This document shows, one piece after another, positions 14,713 to 22,588 of a stretch of DNA of 24,592 nucleotides (the first letter of the stretch is position 1; each line of letters opens with the position of its first letter). Made by a program: the position numbers and the translations under genes. Origin of the DNA: Planctomycetota bacterium (GTDB taxonomy: Bacteria; Planctomycetota; Planctomycetia; Pirellulales; Pirellulaceae); the NCBI GenBank assembly GCA_024277285.1, contig JAJRVM010000086.1, positions 1 to 24,592 of the forward strand. The letters are read 5' to 3'. The notes beneath the pieces were generated by a model. It saw only the letters and a program-made list of their open reading frames with translations, searched no databases and was not told the DNA's origin.

Positions 14713-17700
14713 GCGGCCTGCACGAATTTCTCACCGAACGAATCGCGATTGGAGGATTCTCGACGGAGGACGTTTTGGCCAGCGTTGTGCCCTTGATCCA
14801 GCAAGTGATCGAGACACATGCCGTGGGCCAAGTTGCACCGTTCGAAGGCCTCGACGATCTGTACGTCGAAGCCAATCGTATTTGGTTCGAGGAAGCGAGT
14901 CGCCGTGATTTGCGCAAGAGTGAGCACGACCTGCGTCGCCTTGCAGCGGCCAATCGGGCCCAAATTGATGTCGTGCGCGAAACTCGCCGCACCACGGACG
15001 TCGGCGAAGGCCGAGAAACGGTCGTAAATCTGGCGATCGGTGATCGCGACCGTGAGATTACTCGCCCGGTTTATTTGCCCGGCTACATCGCATGGGAGCA
15101 CCAACTCGGCCATCACGATCCCTTGACCGATATTTTCAGCCTGGGATCGATTCTGGCAAGTCTCGCATGTGGAATCGACTTGAGCGAACCGGACGATTTG
15201 AAACGGTTTGTGAGGTATCGGACTAACCTGTTCGTCCTGCGGTCCGACTTACACCCTGTGCTGGCCCGCGCCATCGTCCGCATGACCGAGTTGGATCGAC
15301 ATCGCCGGGAACAAGATTTGCCCGCCATGCTACAGACGTTGTTGAACTACCGGGACCAGGAAATCGATTTCGATCTGGACTTGGCGCGCATTCAAGGATT
15401 TCATGAAAAAGATTCTCGCGGCAAACAACAAGTCGTCCTTACCAAGCTCAAGGAACGACTTTTCGAGATCTCGCGGCGCAACCGGTTGTTGCAGTTTCGG
15501 CCGACGATGCAAACCGTCAATCTCACCCACGCATCGGTCCCGCTGTCGTTCGACATCGAGAATATTCGCCCCGATCAAATTCTTGTCTGGGGCGACACGT
15601 TACGGAAGGCGGTCGTGCGTGGCACGCCGATTTCGTTGAACAAGCATCTGAATTTTTCGGAAGCGCTTTATTTGCCGAGTGTTCTGGACCGCATTATCGC
15701 GGAAACGCGGCGCGATCAAGCCGAGTTCGGTTTTTCTCAGTTGCGGCTGGTCATTTGTTTTCTGCACTGGTCCAACGTGCGAGAAAAGCCGATCGAACAA
15801 TACGACTCGCCTCTGGTTCTTGTTCCCGTGCGGCTCAAGAAGAAGAAAGGGATCCGCGACACCTACACGTTAGAACCGCTGTCGGACGAAGCGGAAATCA
15901 ACCCGGTCATTCGACACCAGTTCAAGCAACTCTACGACATCGACCTGCCCGAAACGATCGATCTGGGTAAGAGCAGCCTCGACGAATTCTTTCACTATCT
16001 GTCGGCGCAGATCAAAGCTAGCGACGCGGCGATCGTCTTTCAGAAGATTGACCGCCCGCGAGTGGCCTTGATCCACGACAAGGCGCGGCGCAAATTGGAT
16101 CAGTACCGACGCCGGGCGCGATTGGCGGGACGTGGTGTGCGGAGTTTTTTGGACCTCGATTACAGTTACGATCCGGCGAACTACCACCCGCTTGGTATCA
16201 AACTATTCGCCGCGCGAATCCGACCATCGAGTACGCATCTTCGGGAGATCATCGAAGAGAAGCCACGACCCCGGCAGTTCGCGACACCTGATCCTGAAGC
16301 ACCCGCGGCGGAAAAGGACCGCACGTTTGTTAGCCTGCAAGGCGGCCGGGACGACAATCCGTATAATTGGAGTTTCGACCTGTGCGGCGTGACTTTGGCA
16401 AACTTCAAGTACCGGCGCATGTCGTTGGTGCGTGATTATGATGCGTTGCTCGAAGAACAACCGCCCAACGAGGCGTTCGACGCGACTTTTTCGCTGGTTC
16501 CGCGCCCGGTTGAACGCGGACCGTTCGAGCCAGAACCGCTGACCGATCGCTATGACGTCGTGCCGTGCGATCCGACTCAAGCAACCGCAATCGCCGAGGC
16601 ACGGGGTGGCAAGAGTTATATCATCCAAGGTCCACCAGGAACCGGCAAGTCGCAGACGATTACGAACCTGATCGCGGACTACGTGGCGCGCGGAAAACGC
16701 GTCTTGTTCGTCTGCGAGAAACGCGCTGCGATCGATGTTGTCCATGCCCGTTTGCGGCAATGCGGGTTAGCGAACCTGTGTTGCGTGATCCACGATTCGC
16801 AGACGGACAAGAAAGACTTCATCATGCAGTTGAAGCGGACCTACGAGACGTTTCTCGAAGAAGCCGATGATGCCGAGGCCAAGAGTAAGCGGCGCGCGGC
16901 GCTGTTGCGCCAACTGGCCAATAATTTGAAACCGCTCGAACAGTTCGACGCGGCAGTACGGCAAGTACACCCCCATGCACAGCTTTCCGTGCGTGCGTTG
17001 TTGAGCCGATGTGTGGAGTTGTATGAACTCAGCCCGCAGCTTAGTCCGATCGAAGAAGAACGGCTGCCAGACTATGGTACGTGGTGGCAGTATCGTGATC
17101 AGATTGCGCGCTTTGCCGAAGCGGTTCCGGAATTCCAGCGTGATGGCATTTTGGCTCATCACCCACTGCGTTACGTGTCCCCGCAACTTGTCACTGCCGA
17201 GCGTCCTTTGGACATGATTACCACCGGCGTCGCTGCCGCACAGCAGCAGTTGACACACCTCGTTCAGACGCTCGGCTCAACCAACATCCCACGCGAACAA
17301 TGGCACTCACTCGCGCATGCGAGACAATTAGTCAACTACGCCCTGCAAGTACACGTTGTCGCACAATGCGGCCAAATGCCCCTGCTTAATCCGAAGAGCA
17401 AACGGGCCACGCAGTTTGCCAACGCCGTGCAGAAGTACCGCAAACAACAACGTGCGGTCGACCGGGCACGCAGCAAGACGAAAGAGTGGCGGCAAAAGAT
17501 TTCCCCGGAGGAACTGCCCGCAGCGCTGGCTCAAGCCGAGGCGTTTGAAAATGACATGTTCGCCTGGCTAAAACCCTCCTGGTGGCGTTTGCGCCGCGTG
17601 CTGAAGCGCGCTTACGACTTTCGGTCGCATGTCGTTAGGCCCAGTTGGAAACAAGTGCTCACGACCCTAAAGAAAGAGTATTCGGTGAGCGCCAATTTGG

Positions 17701-19859
17701 ACCGGAAGCAGCGTGACATTGCCGACACCTATCACATCGAAGGCAATATCGACGATTTGGTAGCCGCTGTGGCTGATTTCCGCGCCACGCTGGGAGCCAT
17801 GCCCGATTGGGTGCTGAGAATTCATCAGCAATTGCTCAAATCGGCCGAAGCCTCACGGGTCGTGGATCTTTTGGTTGAAGCAGACAGACCGTTGACAGGA
17901 CTGATGTCCGAATTGGAGTCCGTGTTCGATAGCTTCGAGCAACTCTCGCTCAGTGAATTGGAACAGATGTTCGCCGGGGTAACCGACGCACTTGACGCCT
18001 TGCCAGACTACCTCCAAAGCCTGGCCGAGATTGTTTCCGTTCCGGCTGACGTCGGTGCGGCACTCCGATATCTTGCACTGCGTCCAACCGAGATTGAAGC
18101 GGCTGTGGTGAATCGCAGCTTGGAGCACGTTTATCGAAGCGATCGCACACTGAGCCGTTTTGACGGACCGAAACGGCAACGGCATGTGCAGCGTCTGGAG
18201 AAGCTTTATCGCCAGTGGCTCGGCGCCAACGCCCACGCGATTCGCAGTCGAGTGAAACAGCGTTTTCTGGAACATGCACACGTTGCCGGCCAGCCGTTAG
18301 CCCAATTGACGGCCGAACAAAAGGTATTCAAGAAACGCTATAACCGCGGCCGCCGAGAATTGGAACACGAGTTTGGCAAGTCGATGCGTTACAAATCGAT
18401 TCGCGACCTCGTGGCGAATGAATCGGGCGACGTTGTGCGTGACTTGAAACCGGTGTGGCTGATGAGCCCGTTGAGTGTGTCGGATACTCTGCCTTTAGAT
18501 ACCGAGCATTTCGATGTCGTCATCTTCGACGAAGCGAGCCAGATCACGTTGGAAGAGTCGATCCCCTCGATCTTTCGCGCTACGCAGGCGATCGTCGTGG
18601 GCGATGAGATGCAGCTACCGCCGACCGATTTCTTTTCAGCTAAACGCACCAGCGACGAAGAAGAACTGCTGGTCGAGGAAGATGGCGAACTCGTTGCCTA
18701 TGACCTGGACAGCAACAGCTTCTTGAACCACGCCGCCAAGAACCTCTCCTCGCAAATGCTTGGCTGGCACTATCGCAGTCGCAGTGAATCGCTCATCAGC
18801 TTCTCCAACTGGACGTTCTATGATGGCCGATTGCTGACCGTGCCCGAGGAACGTTTGGCACCACCAAACCGAACTCCGTTGCTGGCAAAGAGCGAAGCGG
18901 ATGGCGAGGCAAATGCCGATGAACTTCTGGAACGTTCCATCAGTTTTCATTTCATGGAGCATGGCGTATATGCCAAGCGGCGCAACCGGGCTGAGGCCGA
19001 TTACATAGCACAGTTGGTTCGTGGACTGCTGACGCGTCGCTGCGGCGTGAGTATCGGCATTGTCGCTTTTAGCGAAGCACAGCAAGATGAAATCGAAGGC
19101 GCATTGGAACGACTCGCACAAGATGACCGCACGTTTCGTGACATGCTGGATCAGGAACTTGAGCGCGAGGAAGATGGCCAGTTCATCGGCCTGTTGGTCA
19201 AGAACCTGGAAAACATCCAAGGAGACGAGCGCGACGTAATCATCCTGAGTGTTTGCTACGGCCACGGGCCCAATGGAAAAATGCTGATGAACTTTGGACC
19301 GATTAACAAGAGTGGTGGCGAGAAAAGACTTAACGTCGCTTTTTCGCGCGCCAAACAAAACATGGTGTTGGTCAGCTCGATTCGATACAGCGACATTACG
19401 AACGACTATAACGATGGTGCCAACTGTTTGAAAAACTATCTTCGCTACGCCGAAGCCGTCTCGGTGGGCAACCTCCGTACCGTGCAACGCGTTTTACGCA
19501 GTGTCGCTCGTCGTTTCGAGACGGATGCTGCAGCCGACAACGCTCCAACCAATCCGGTCGTCGAACAGATATCCGCAGCGTTACGACAGGCTGGCTATCA
19601 GCTCGACCACGCGGTCGGCCAATCCCATTTTCGTTGCAACTTGGCCGTGCGGTGTGAAGGTGATACCGAGTACCGGCTTGGCATCTTGATCGATGACGAC
19701 GCCTATTATGACCAGGCCGACTTGTTGGAACGCGATATGATGCGTCCCAAGCTATTACGTGACTTCGGCTGGCGCATCGCGCATGTGATGACCAAGGACT
19801 GGCATGCGGACCGCGATGCCGTCGTTGCGCGGTTATTGCGACAAATCGAATCGGTATGA
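14709..19859 (+). CDS. Giant SF1 helicase: kinase-like N-terminus, DUF4011-like, AAA_11/12, Vsr-like C-terminus
   Basis: This is a 1716-residue cytosolic protein. Residues about 30-215 resemble a protein kinase C-lobe: a degraded catalytic loop (THAVGQVAPFEGLDDLYV, 36-53), then YIAWEHQLG (126-134) and TDIFSLG (140-146). HRD and DFG are missing. Residues about 245-450 start with LKERLFEISRRNRLLQF, resembling DUF4011. The helicase core is complete: Walker A GPPGTGKS (641-648), DEAS (1274-1277), GDEMQLPPT, HYRSRSESLI, and GEKRLNVAFSRAKQ for motif VI. Motifs I and II are separated by about 630 mostly helical residues. The last 100 residues (about 1616-1716) look like a Vsr/DUF559-type nuclease (GQSHF, LAV, LGILIDDDAYY, FGWRI, DW), but the usual catalytic Asp before LAV is Asn. 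It is coupled to the M48 peptidase gene. ATPase and nucleic-acid translocase activity is likely; nuclease and kinase activity are doubtful. Anti-phage defence is a plausible role by architecture, not shown. Confidence 0.88.
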   Translation: MSGLHEFLTERIAIGGFSTEDVLASVVPLIQQVIETHAVGQVAPFEGLDDLYVEANRIWFEEASRRDLRKSEHDLRRLAAANRAQIDVVRETRRTTDVGEGRETVVNLAIGDRDREITRPVYLPGYIAWEHQLGHHDPLTDIFSLGSILASLACGIDLSEPDDLKRFVRYRTNLFVLRSDLHPVLARAIVRMTELDRHRREQDLPAMLQTLLNYRDQEIDFDLDLARIQGFHEKDSRGKQQVVLTKLKERLFEISRRNRLLQFRPTMQTVNLTHASVPLSFDIENIRPDQILVWGDTLRKAVVRGTPISLNKHLNFSEALYLPSVLDRIIAETRRDQAEFGFSQLRLVICFLHWSNVREKPIEQYDSPLVLVPVRLKKKKGIRDTYTLEPLSDEAEINPVIRHQFKQLYDIDLPETIDLGKSSLDEFFHYLSAQIKASDAAIVFQKIDRPRVALIHDKARRKLDQYRRRARLAGRGVRSFLDLDYSYDPANYHPLGIKLFAARIRPSSTHLREIIEEKPRPRQFATPDPEAPAAEKDRTFVSLQGGRDDNPYNWSFDLCGVTLANFKYRRMSLVRDYDALLEEQPPNEAFDATFSLVPRPVERGPFEPEPLTDRYDVVPCDPTQATAIAEARGGKSYIIQGPPGTGKSQTITNLIADYVARGKRVLFVCEKRAAIDVVHARLRQCGLANLCCVIHDSQTDKKDFIMQLKRTYETFLEEADDAEAKSKRRAALLRQLANNLKPLEQFDAAVRQVHPHAQLSVRALLSRCVELYELSPQLSPIEEERLPDYGTWWQYRDQIARFAEAVPEFQRDGILAHHPLRYVSPQLVTAERPLDMITTGVAAAQQQLTHLVQTLGSTNIPREQWHSLAHARQLVNYALQVHVVAQCGQMPLLNPKSKRATQFANAVQKYRKQQRAVDRARSKTKEWRQKISPEELPAALAQAEAFENDMFAWLKPSWWRLRRVLKRAYDFRSHVVRPSWKQVLTTLKKEYSVSANLDRKQRDIADTYHIEGNIDDLVAAVADFRATLGAMPDWVLRIHQQLLKSAEASRVVDLLVEADRPLTGLMSELESVFDSFEQLSLSELEQMFAGVTDALDALPDYLQSLAEIVSVPADVGAALRYLALRPTEIEAAVVNRSLEHVYRSDRTLSRFDGPKRQRHVQRLEKLYRQWLGANAHAIRSRVKQRFLEHAHVAGQPLAQLTAEQKVFKKRYNRGRRELEHEFGKSMRYKSIRDLVANESGDVVRDLKPVWLMSPLSVSDTLPLDTEHFDVVIFDEASQITLEESIPSIFRATQAIVVGDEMQLPPTDFFSAKRTSDEEELLVEEDGELVAYDLDSNSFLNHAAKNLSSQMLGWHYRSRSESLISFSNWTFYDGRLLTVPEERLAPPNRTPLLAKSEADGEANADELLERSISFHFMEHGVYAKRRNRAEADYIAQLVRGLLTRRCGVSIGIVAFSEAQQDEIEGALERLAQDDRTFRDMLDQELEREEDGQFIGLLVKNLENIQGDERDVIILSVCYGHGPNGKMLMNFGPINKSGGEKRLNVAFSRAKQNMVLVSSIRYSDITNDYNDGANCLKNYLRYAEAVSVGNLRTVQRVLRSVARRFETDAAADNAPTNPVVEQISAALRQAGYQLDHAVGQSHFRCNLAVRCEGDTEYRLGILIDDDAYYDQADLLERDMMRPKLLRDFGWRIAHVMTKDWHADRDAVVARLLRQIESV

Positions 19860-19930
19860 GACAGAAGTCAACTGGTGCAGTGTGGCTTGGGAATATTTCG
19901 CGAGGTATGCGTGTGGCAGAGCGAGACGGA

Positions 19931-19955
19931 TTCCTTACGCTCTCGTCAGCGGCGG
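19931..19955 (+). repeat. Dispersed motif A, copy 2
   Basis: This segment matches 4556-4580 at 22 of 25 positions. Here the motif continues into CGTCAG-N7-CTGACG (19944-19962), a 6-bp-stem hairpin that is not preserved in copy 1. Confidence 0.7.
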
Positions 19956-19965
19956 CCTGACGCGT

Positions 19966-19982
19966 GCGGCCCGAAGGGCCGC
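19966..19982. other. Hairpin GCGGCCC-GAA-GGGCCGC
   Basis: A perfect 7-bp GC stem with a 3-nt loop lies 107 bp after the helicase stop. There is no T-tract on either strand, so intrinsic termination is uncertain; it may stabilise the mRNA end. Confidence 0.65.
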
Positions 19983-19993
19983 TGCTATGGAAG

Positions 19994-20032
19994 CCCAGGG
20001 TGCAGTTCGCCGAAGGCGTACGGAACCCTGGG
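19994..20032. other. Nested stem-loop
   Basis: CCCAGGGT (19994-20001) pairs with ACCCTGGG (20025-20032). Inside them, CGCC-GAA-GGCG (20008-20018) forms a second hairpin. The structure sits 11 bp after the hairpin at 19966-19982 and may belong to the same 3' structure. Confidence 0.65.
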
Positions 20033-20166
20033 TAACACGCACCATCACAAACACGGCCGAGCGTAGAACGTTCCACCACATCGCCGCGCTGCCGAGGCCG
20101 CATCAAGACGTGGATCCAGTCCAGGCCAATGGCACACGATCAGGTTCATCACCTATTCTTGTTCTT

Positions 20167-20328
20167 GGGACGATTCATGCAAACGCCACCGTTCCGCGCG
20201 CATCCCGCCAGAGCATCCTGAAAAAGTCTCCTGCACCCACAATGCGTCATGCAAGCGTACTATCCCAACACATGATGTCCGGTATTCAACCCCGCTTTTT
20301 CAGGATATTCCTCTGGGATTGCGGTTAA
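20167..20328 (+). repeat. 162-bp dispersed repeat B, copy 2
   Basis: This segment is colinear with 4747-4908 with no insertion or deletion. The left arm GAGCATCCTGAAAAAG (20211-20226) is identical to that of copy 1. The right arm (from 20295) has diverged at its outer end (GGATATTC instead of GGATGCTC), so the outermost pairing is lost here. Confidence 0.85.
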
Positions 20329-20563
20329 CCGCATCTGCTAACTCCCAACCCTGCCAGATAAACTCGGTGCCGACACTGATAAATCCCGGTCTCTTTATCC
20401 AACCGTCTACCTGTTGGCGGCGCGGAGTGAACGGCATCAAACGCTCCATTGGCACTCGATTGCCTGGAGGGCATCTGCGGCCCATGAGAGACGGTCGGTG
20501 CGTGGCGGTCAACACCACGCACCGTTTTGGGATCAAGCAGGGGAACGTCAACGTCGAGCAAGG

Positions 20564-20953
20564 CTATTGGACCGTAACGCTGACGGGATCGCATTCCCAC
20601 AGGCCATGCTTGGTGCAATACGAGATCGCGGTCAGTTCCAGTGTCTTGCCGGTCGGAACAACCTGGAAAGTCACTTCCGCCTGGCCTTTTTGGCCTGCTC
20701 CGCCCAGGGCACCGGCAACAAAGGTCGCTTCGGCCAGTAACGTTTCCCGATTGAACAGCGAAATGCTCTGGATAAAATGGTCGGGATCATCCGGATGCGT
20801 GTATTCTTTTCCCATCCGCACAGTTACGGCGAGTTTTTCGCCCGTTTTGGCCGTCGACGCACATTCGATAAATGGCGAGTGCCGATCGATATAGTCTTTC
20901 TTGGCTTCACGATCGACGGTTGAAATATCGACGTAGCGGTTGATTTTGGGCAT
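20564..20953 (-). CDS. Neelaredoxin-type superoxide reductase
   Basis: This is a one-iron superoxide reductase (129 residues) that reduces superoxide to peroxide in the cytoplasm. All five iron ligands of the His4-Cys site are present: H25 (RHSP), H53 (THP), H59 (DHF), and C113 with H116 in YCTKHGLWE. There is no N-terminal desulforedoxin domain, so it is the short neelaredoxin form. The usual Glu-Lys before the first ligand (EKH) is Asp-Arg here (DRH, 23-25). The ATG at 20951-20953 has GAGAGG 5 nt upstream; the longer frame to 21088 translates the leader and is rejected. An FNR-like palindrome lies about 100 bp upstream of the start, suggesting oxygen-responsive control. The electron donor, normally a rubredoxin, is not nearby. 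Confidence 0.9.
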   Translation of the reverse strand: MPKINRYVDISTVDREAKKDYIDRHSPFIECASTAKTGEKLAVTVRMGKEYTHPDDPDHFIQSISLFNRETLLAEATFVAGALGGAGQKGQAEVTFQVVPTGKTLELTAISYCTKHGLWECDPVSVTVQ

Positions 20954-20958
20954 GACTA

Positions 20959-20964
20959 CCTCTC
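20959..20964 (-). promoter_or_regulatory. Ribosome binding site of the superoxide reductase gene
   Basis: GAGAGG on the minus strand, 5 nt before the ATG, fixes the short reading frame (129 residues) rather than the 174-residue extension. Confidence 0.65.
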
Positions 20965-21046
20965 TTTCACTTGTTGGCAGATACGAGTTCGCGGGTACGA
21001 TAATTCCGATTGAATTGCTTGACCAGACGGCTAACGTGCCGAAAGT

Positions 21047-21060
21047 CTGATCGAGATCAA
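21047..21060 (-). promoter_or_regulatory. FNR/CRP-type palindrome upstream of superoxide reductase
   Basis: On the minus strand the sequence is TTGAT-CTCG-ATCAG, which matches the FNR/Anr/Dnr consensus TTGAT-N4-ATCAA at 9 of 10 fixed positions. It lies in the 228-bp gap between the TAXI gene and the superoxide reductase gene, about 94-107 bp before the latter's ATG. A TTGACA (21083-21088, minus) stands upstream, but its 17-bp-spaced partner TGACAT is a poor -10. If that were the promoter, the box would overlap the start site and repress; an activating role would need a promoter further downstream. Confidence 0.45.
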
Positions 21061-21181
21061 TGTCATTCTGTTTATAGACGGCTGTCAACTATATGCTGGC
21101 GATTGTAGGGCGGGGCTCGATCTTGTCCAGCGGCTCGGGCGTTTTTTGCGCGTGCCAGGCCCGCAGGGCAACATCGCCGAA

Positions 21182-22588
21182 TCAGGCATCCTCGTCCGAT
21201 TCGGCTAACGCTTTCACGGTCTCTGCCCGATCGAGTTGCAAAGCGCTGCAATGATTGGCGAGCCTCTTTTTCACCAGATCGATATGCAACCGGAGGTGGT
21301 AGAACTCTTCCATGTAGGCGAGTGGGACGCTTTCCCGTTCCAATTCCTGCTCCATGACCGTCAGTTTTTGATGCAATTTTGCCAATGAATCGTCGTCCAC
21401 GTCTTGTAACGACTGGTCGATCTTGCGCAAGACCGCGTACCAGCGGTAAATGCGCGATCGAATGCGCCAGCGGTAGACGGGTGCCGCGATTTTGGCGAAG
21501 GGAAGCAGCAGGAAAAGCAAGGGAACCAGCATGATTTTTGCTCGTGAAATCAGTGCCGCGCCCCAAAAGCTGAAGTGCTTTTGAAAAAACGAAGGACCAT
21601 ACCTTAAATAATGTCGCGCCACCTCGTTCATCGGAAACTCGACGCCATGGATGGACGGATACTCACCAACTGGGGTCAGCAGACCACCTGATTCGTGCGT
21701 CTTGATGGCCGCTTCAAGTAGCAGAGGGACAAACGCGTCGTTTAAGTCCTTGGTGGCAATCAGATTGGCGATGGGAGCAATCAGTTTGACCGGACGACTT
21801 GGTAGATTCTGTTCGAGATCGACGACCCCCTCTTGAAGCGTGACCGCCTTCAGGAAAGGGAAGTGACGCGCATAACCATGGTGCCGCTCAAAATTCATCA
21901 CGGCGATCTGTTTGGCAAGCAACAACTTGCGAACAATCGGGGAATCTGGTGAGGTGACGAGGAACGCAGCATCAACCTCGCCAGCAATCAGCATGTTGGC
22001 ACCGTCATCTCCTCCCACTCGGACATATTTCGTTTCGTCCACGCCTTCCTGCACACCGCAACCATCCAGCAAGGTCATGACGAGCAACTTCGTCCCGCTT
22101 CGCTCCATACCCACGACGATCCGTTTGCCACGCAACTCAGCAATCTGTGATATCTTCAAATCGCGGCGATAGAAGACCCATACCGGTTCCATGTAGAGCG
22201 CCGCGAGAGACACAATGTTCGACAAGTCCTCGTCTCGCGGCATCGTCCCCCCCTGGACAATCGCAACGTTGATTGTGTCATCGTGCAGCAAGAGATCGTA
22301 GTTCTCAATCGAACCAGGCGTAGCCAACACATCGAGTGTCAGATGATTTTTCTCAAAAAGGGTCGCATACTCCTTGGCGGCCGAATAGTAGCGGCCATCC
22401 ACCGGGCAGGTGGCGATCTTCAACACGTCCGGCGGCGGGGGTTCGACAAAAAAAATCGTCGCCGCGATGACGGCCAAGACAAACAGCGCACTCGGCCCAA
22501 AAACTCGCAAGACCCCCCGTTGCCCCAAACGAATCTCGTCAAGCAGTCGGATCGAACGCTCGGATGTTGTTGCTTCCTCGGGAGCCAT
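21182..22588 (-). CDS. Membrane-anchored TAXI-family solute-binding protein
   Basis: This 468-residue protein has a TAXI (TRAP-associated extracytoplasmic immunogenic) type ligand-binding domain: KIATCPVDGRYYSAAKEY near residue 57, VAIVQGG, the LRGKRIVVGMERSGT segment and the GANMLIAGEVDAAFLV segment. An N-terminal membrane helix (about 29-49) lacks an obvious cleavage site. A second helix (about 348-370) precedes a charged cytosolic tail of about 96 residues that looks helical or coiled. The protein therefore appears anchored at both ends with a cytosolic tail, unlike a free periplasmic binding protein. No TRAP permease gene (DctM type) is nearby. It may be a sensor or may work with a distant permease. 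The ATG at 22586-22588 has only a weak ribosome site. Confidence 0.85.
   Translation of the reverse strand: MAPEEATTSERSIRLLDEIRLGQRGVLRVFGPSALFVLAVIAATIFFVEPPPPDVLKIATCPVDGRYYSAAKEYATLFEKNHLTLDVLATPGSIENYDLLLHDDTINVAIVQGGTMPRDEDLSNIVSLAALYMEPVWVFYRRDLKISQIAELRGKRIVVGMERSGTKLLVMTLLDGCGVQEGVDETKYVRVGGDDGANMLIAGEVDAAFLVTSPDSPIVRKLLLAKQIAVMNFERHHGYARHFPFLKAVTLQEGVVDLEQNLPSRPVKLIAPIANLIATKDLNDAFVPLLLEAAIKTHESGGLLTPVGEYPSIHGVEFPMNEVARHYLRYGPSFFQKHFSFWGAALISRAKIMLVPLLFLLLPFAKIAAPVYRWRIRSRIYRWYAVLRKIDQSLQDVDDDSLAKLHQKLTVMEQELERESVPLAYMEEFYHLRLHIDLVKKRLANHCSALQLDRAETVKALAESDEDA

Larger units (their letters stand above)
19860..20563. other. Repeat-rich spacer between helicase and superoxide reductase
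   Basis: This convergent spacer of about 700 bp has no credible gene. It holds motif A copy 2 (19931-19955), a perfect 7-bp-stem hairpin (19966-19982), a nested stem-loop (19994-20032) and repeat B copy 2 (20167-20328). The segment 20329-20563 shows nothing I can name. Confidence 0.65.

Noticed and set aside
18636..19487. 283-residue open frame antisense to the helicase
   Set aside because: It lies opposite the conserved helicase motifs II-VI and has no recognisable protein pattern. It is a shadow of the coding strand.
13477..19859. Assignment to the known Mokosh system
   Set aside because: A kinase-like plus helicase layout is reminiscent, but no PLD nuclease is seen, the kinase-like region is degenerate, and the partner is an M48 peptidase.
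20954..21088. N-terminal extension of the superoxide reductase
   Set aside because: It translates the leader containing the FNR-like box. The ATG at 20953 has a good ribosome site and matches the neelaredoxin N-terminus.
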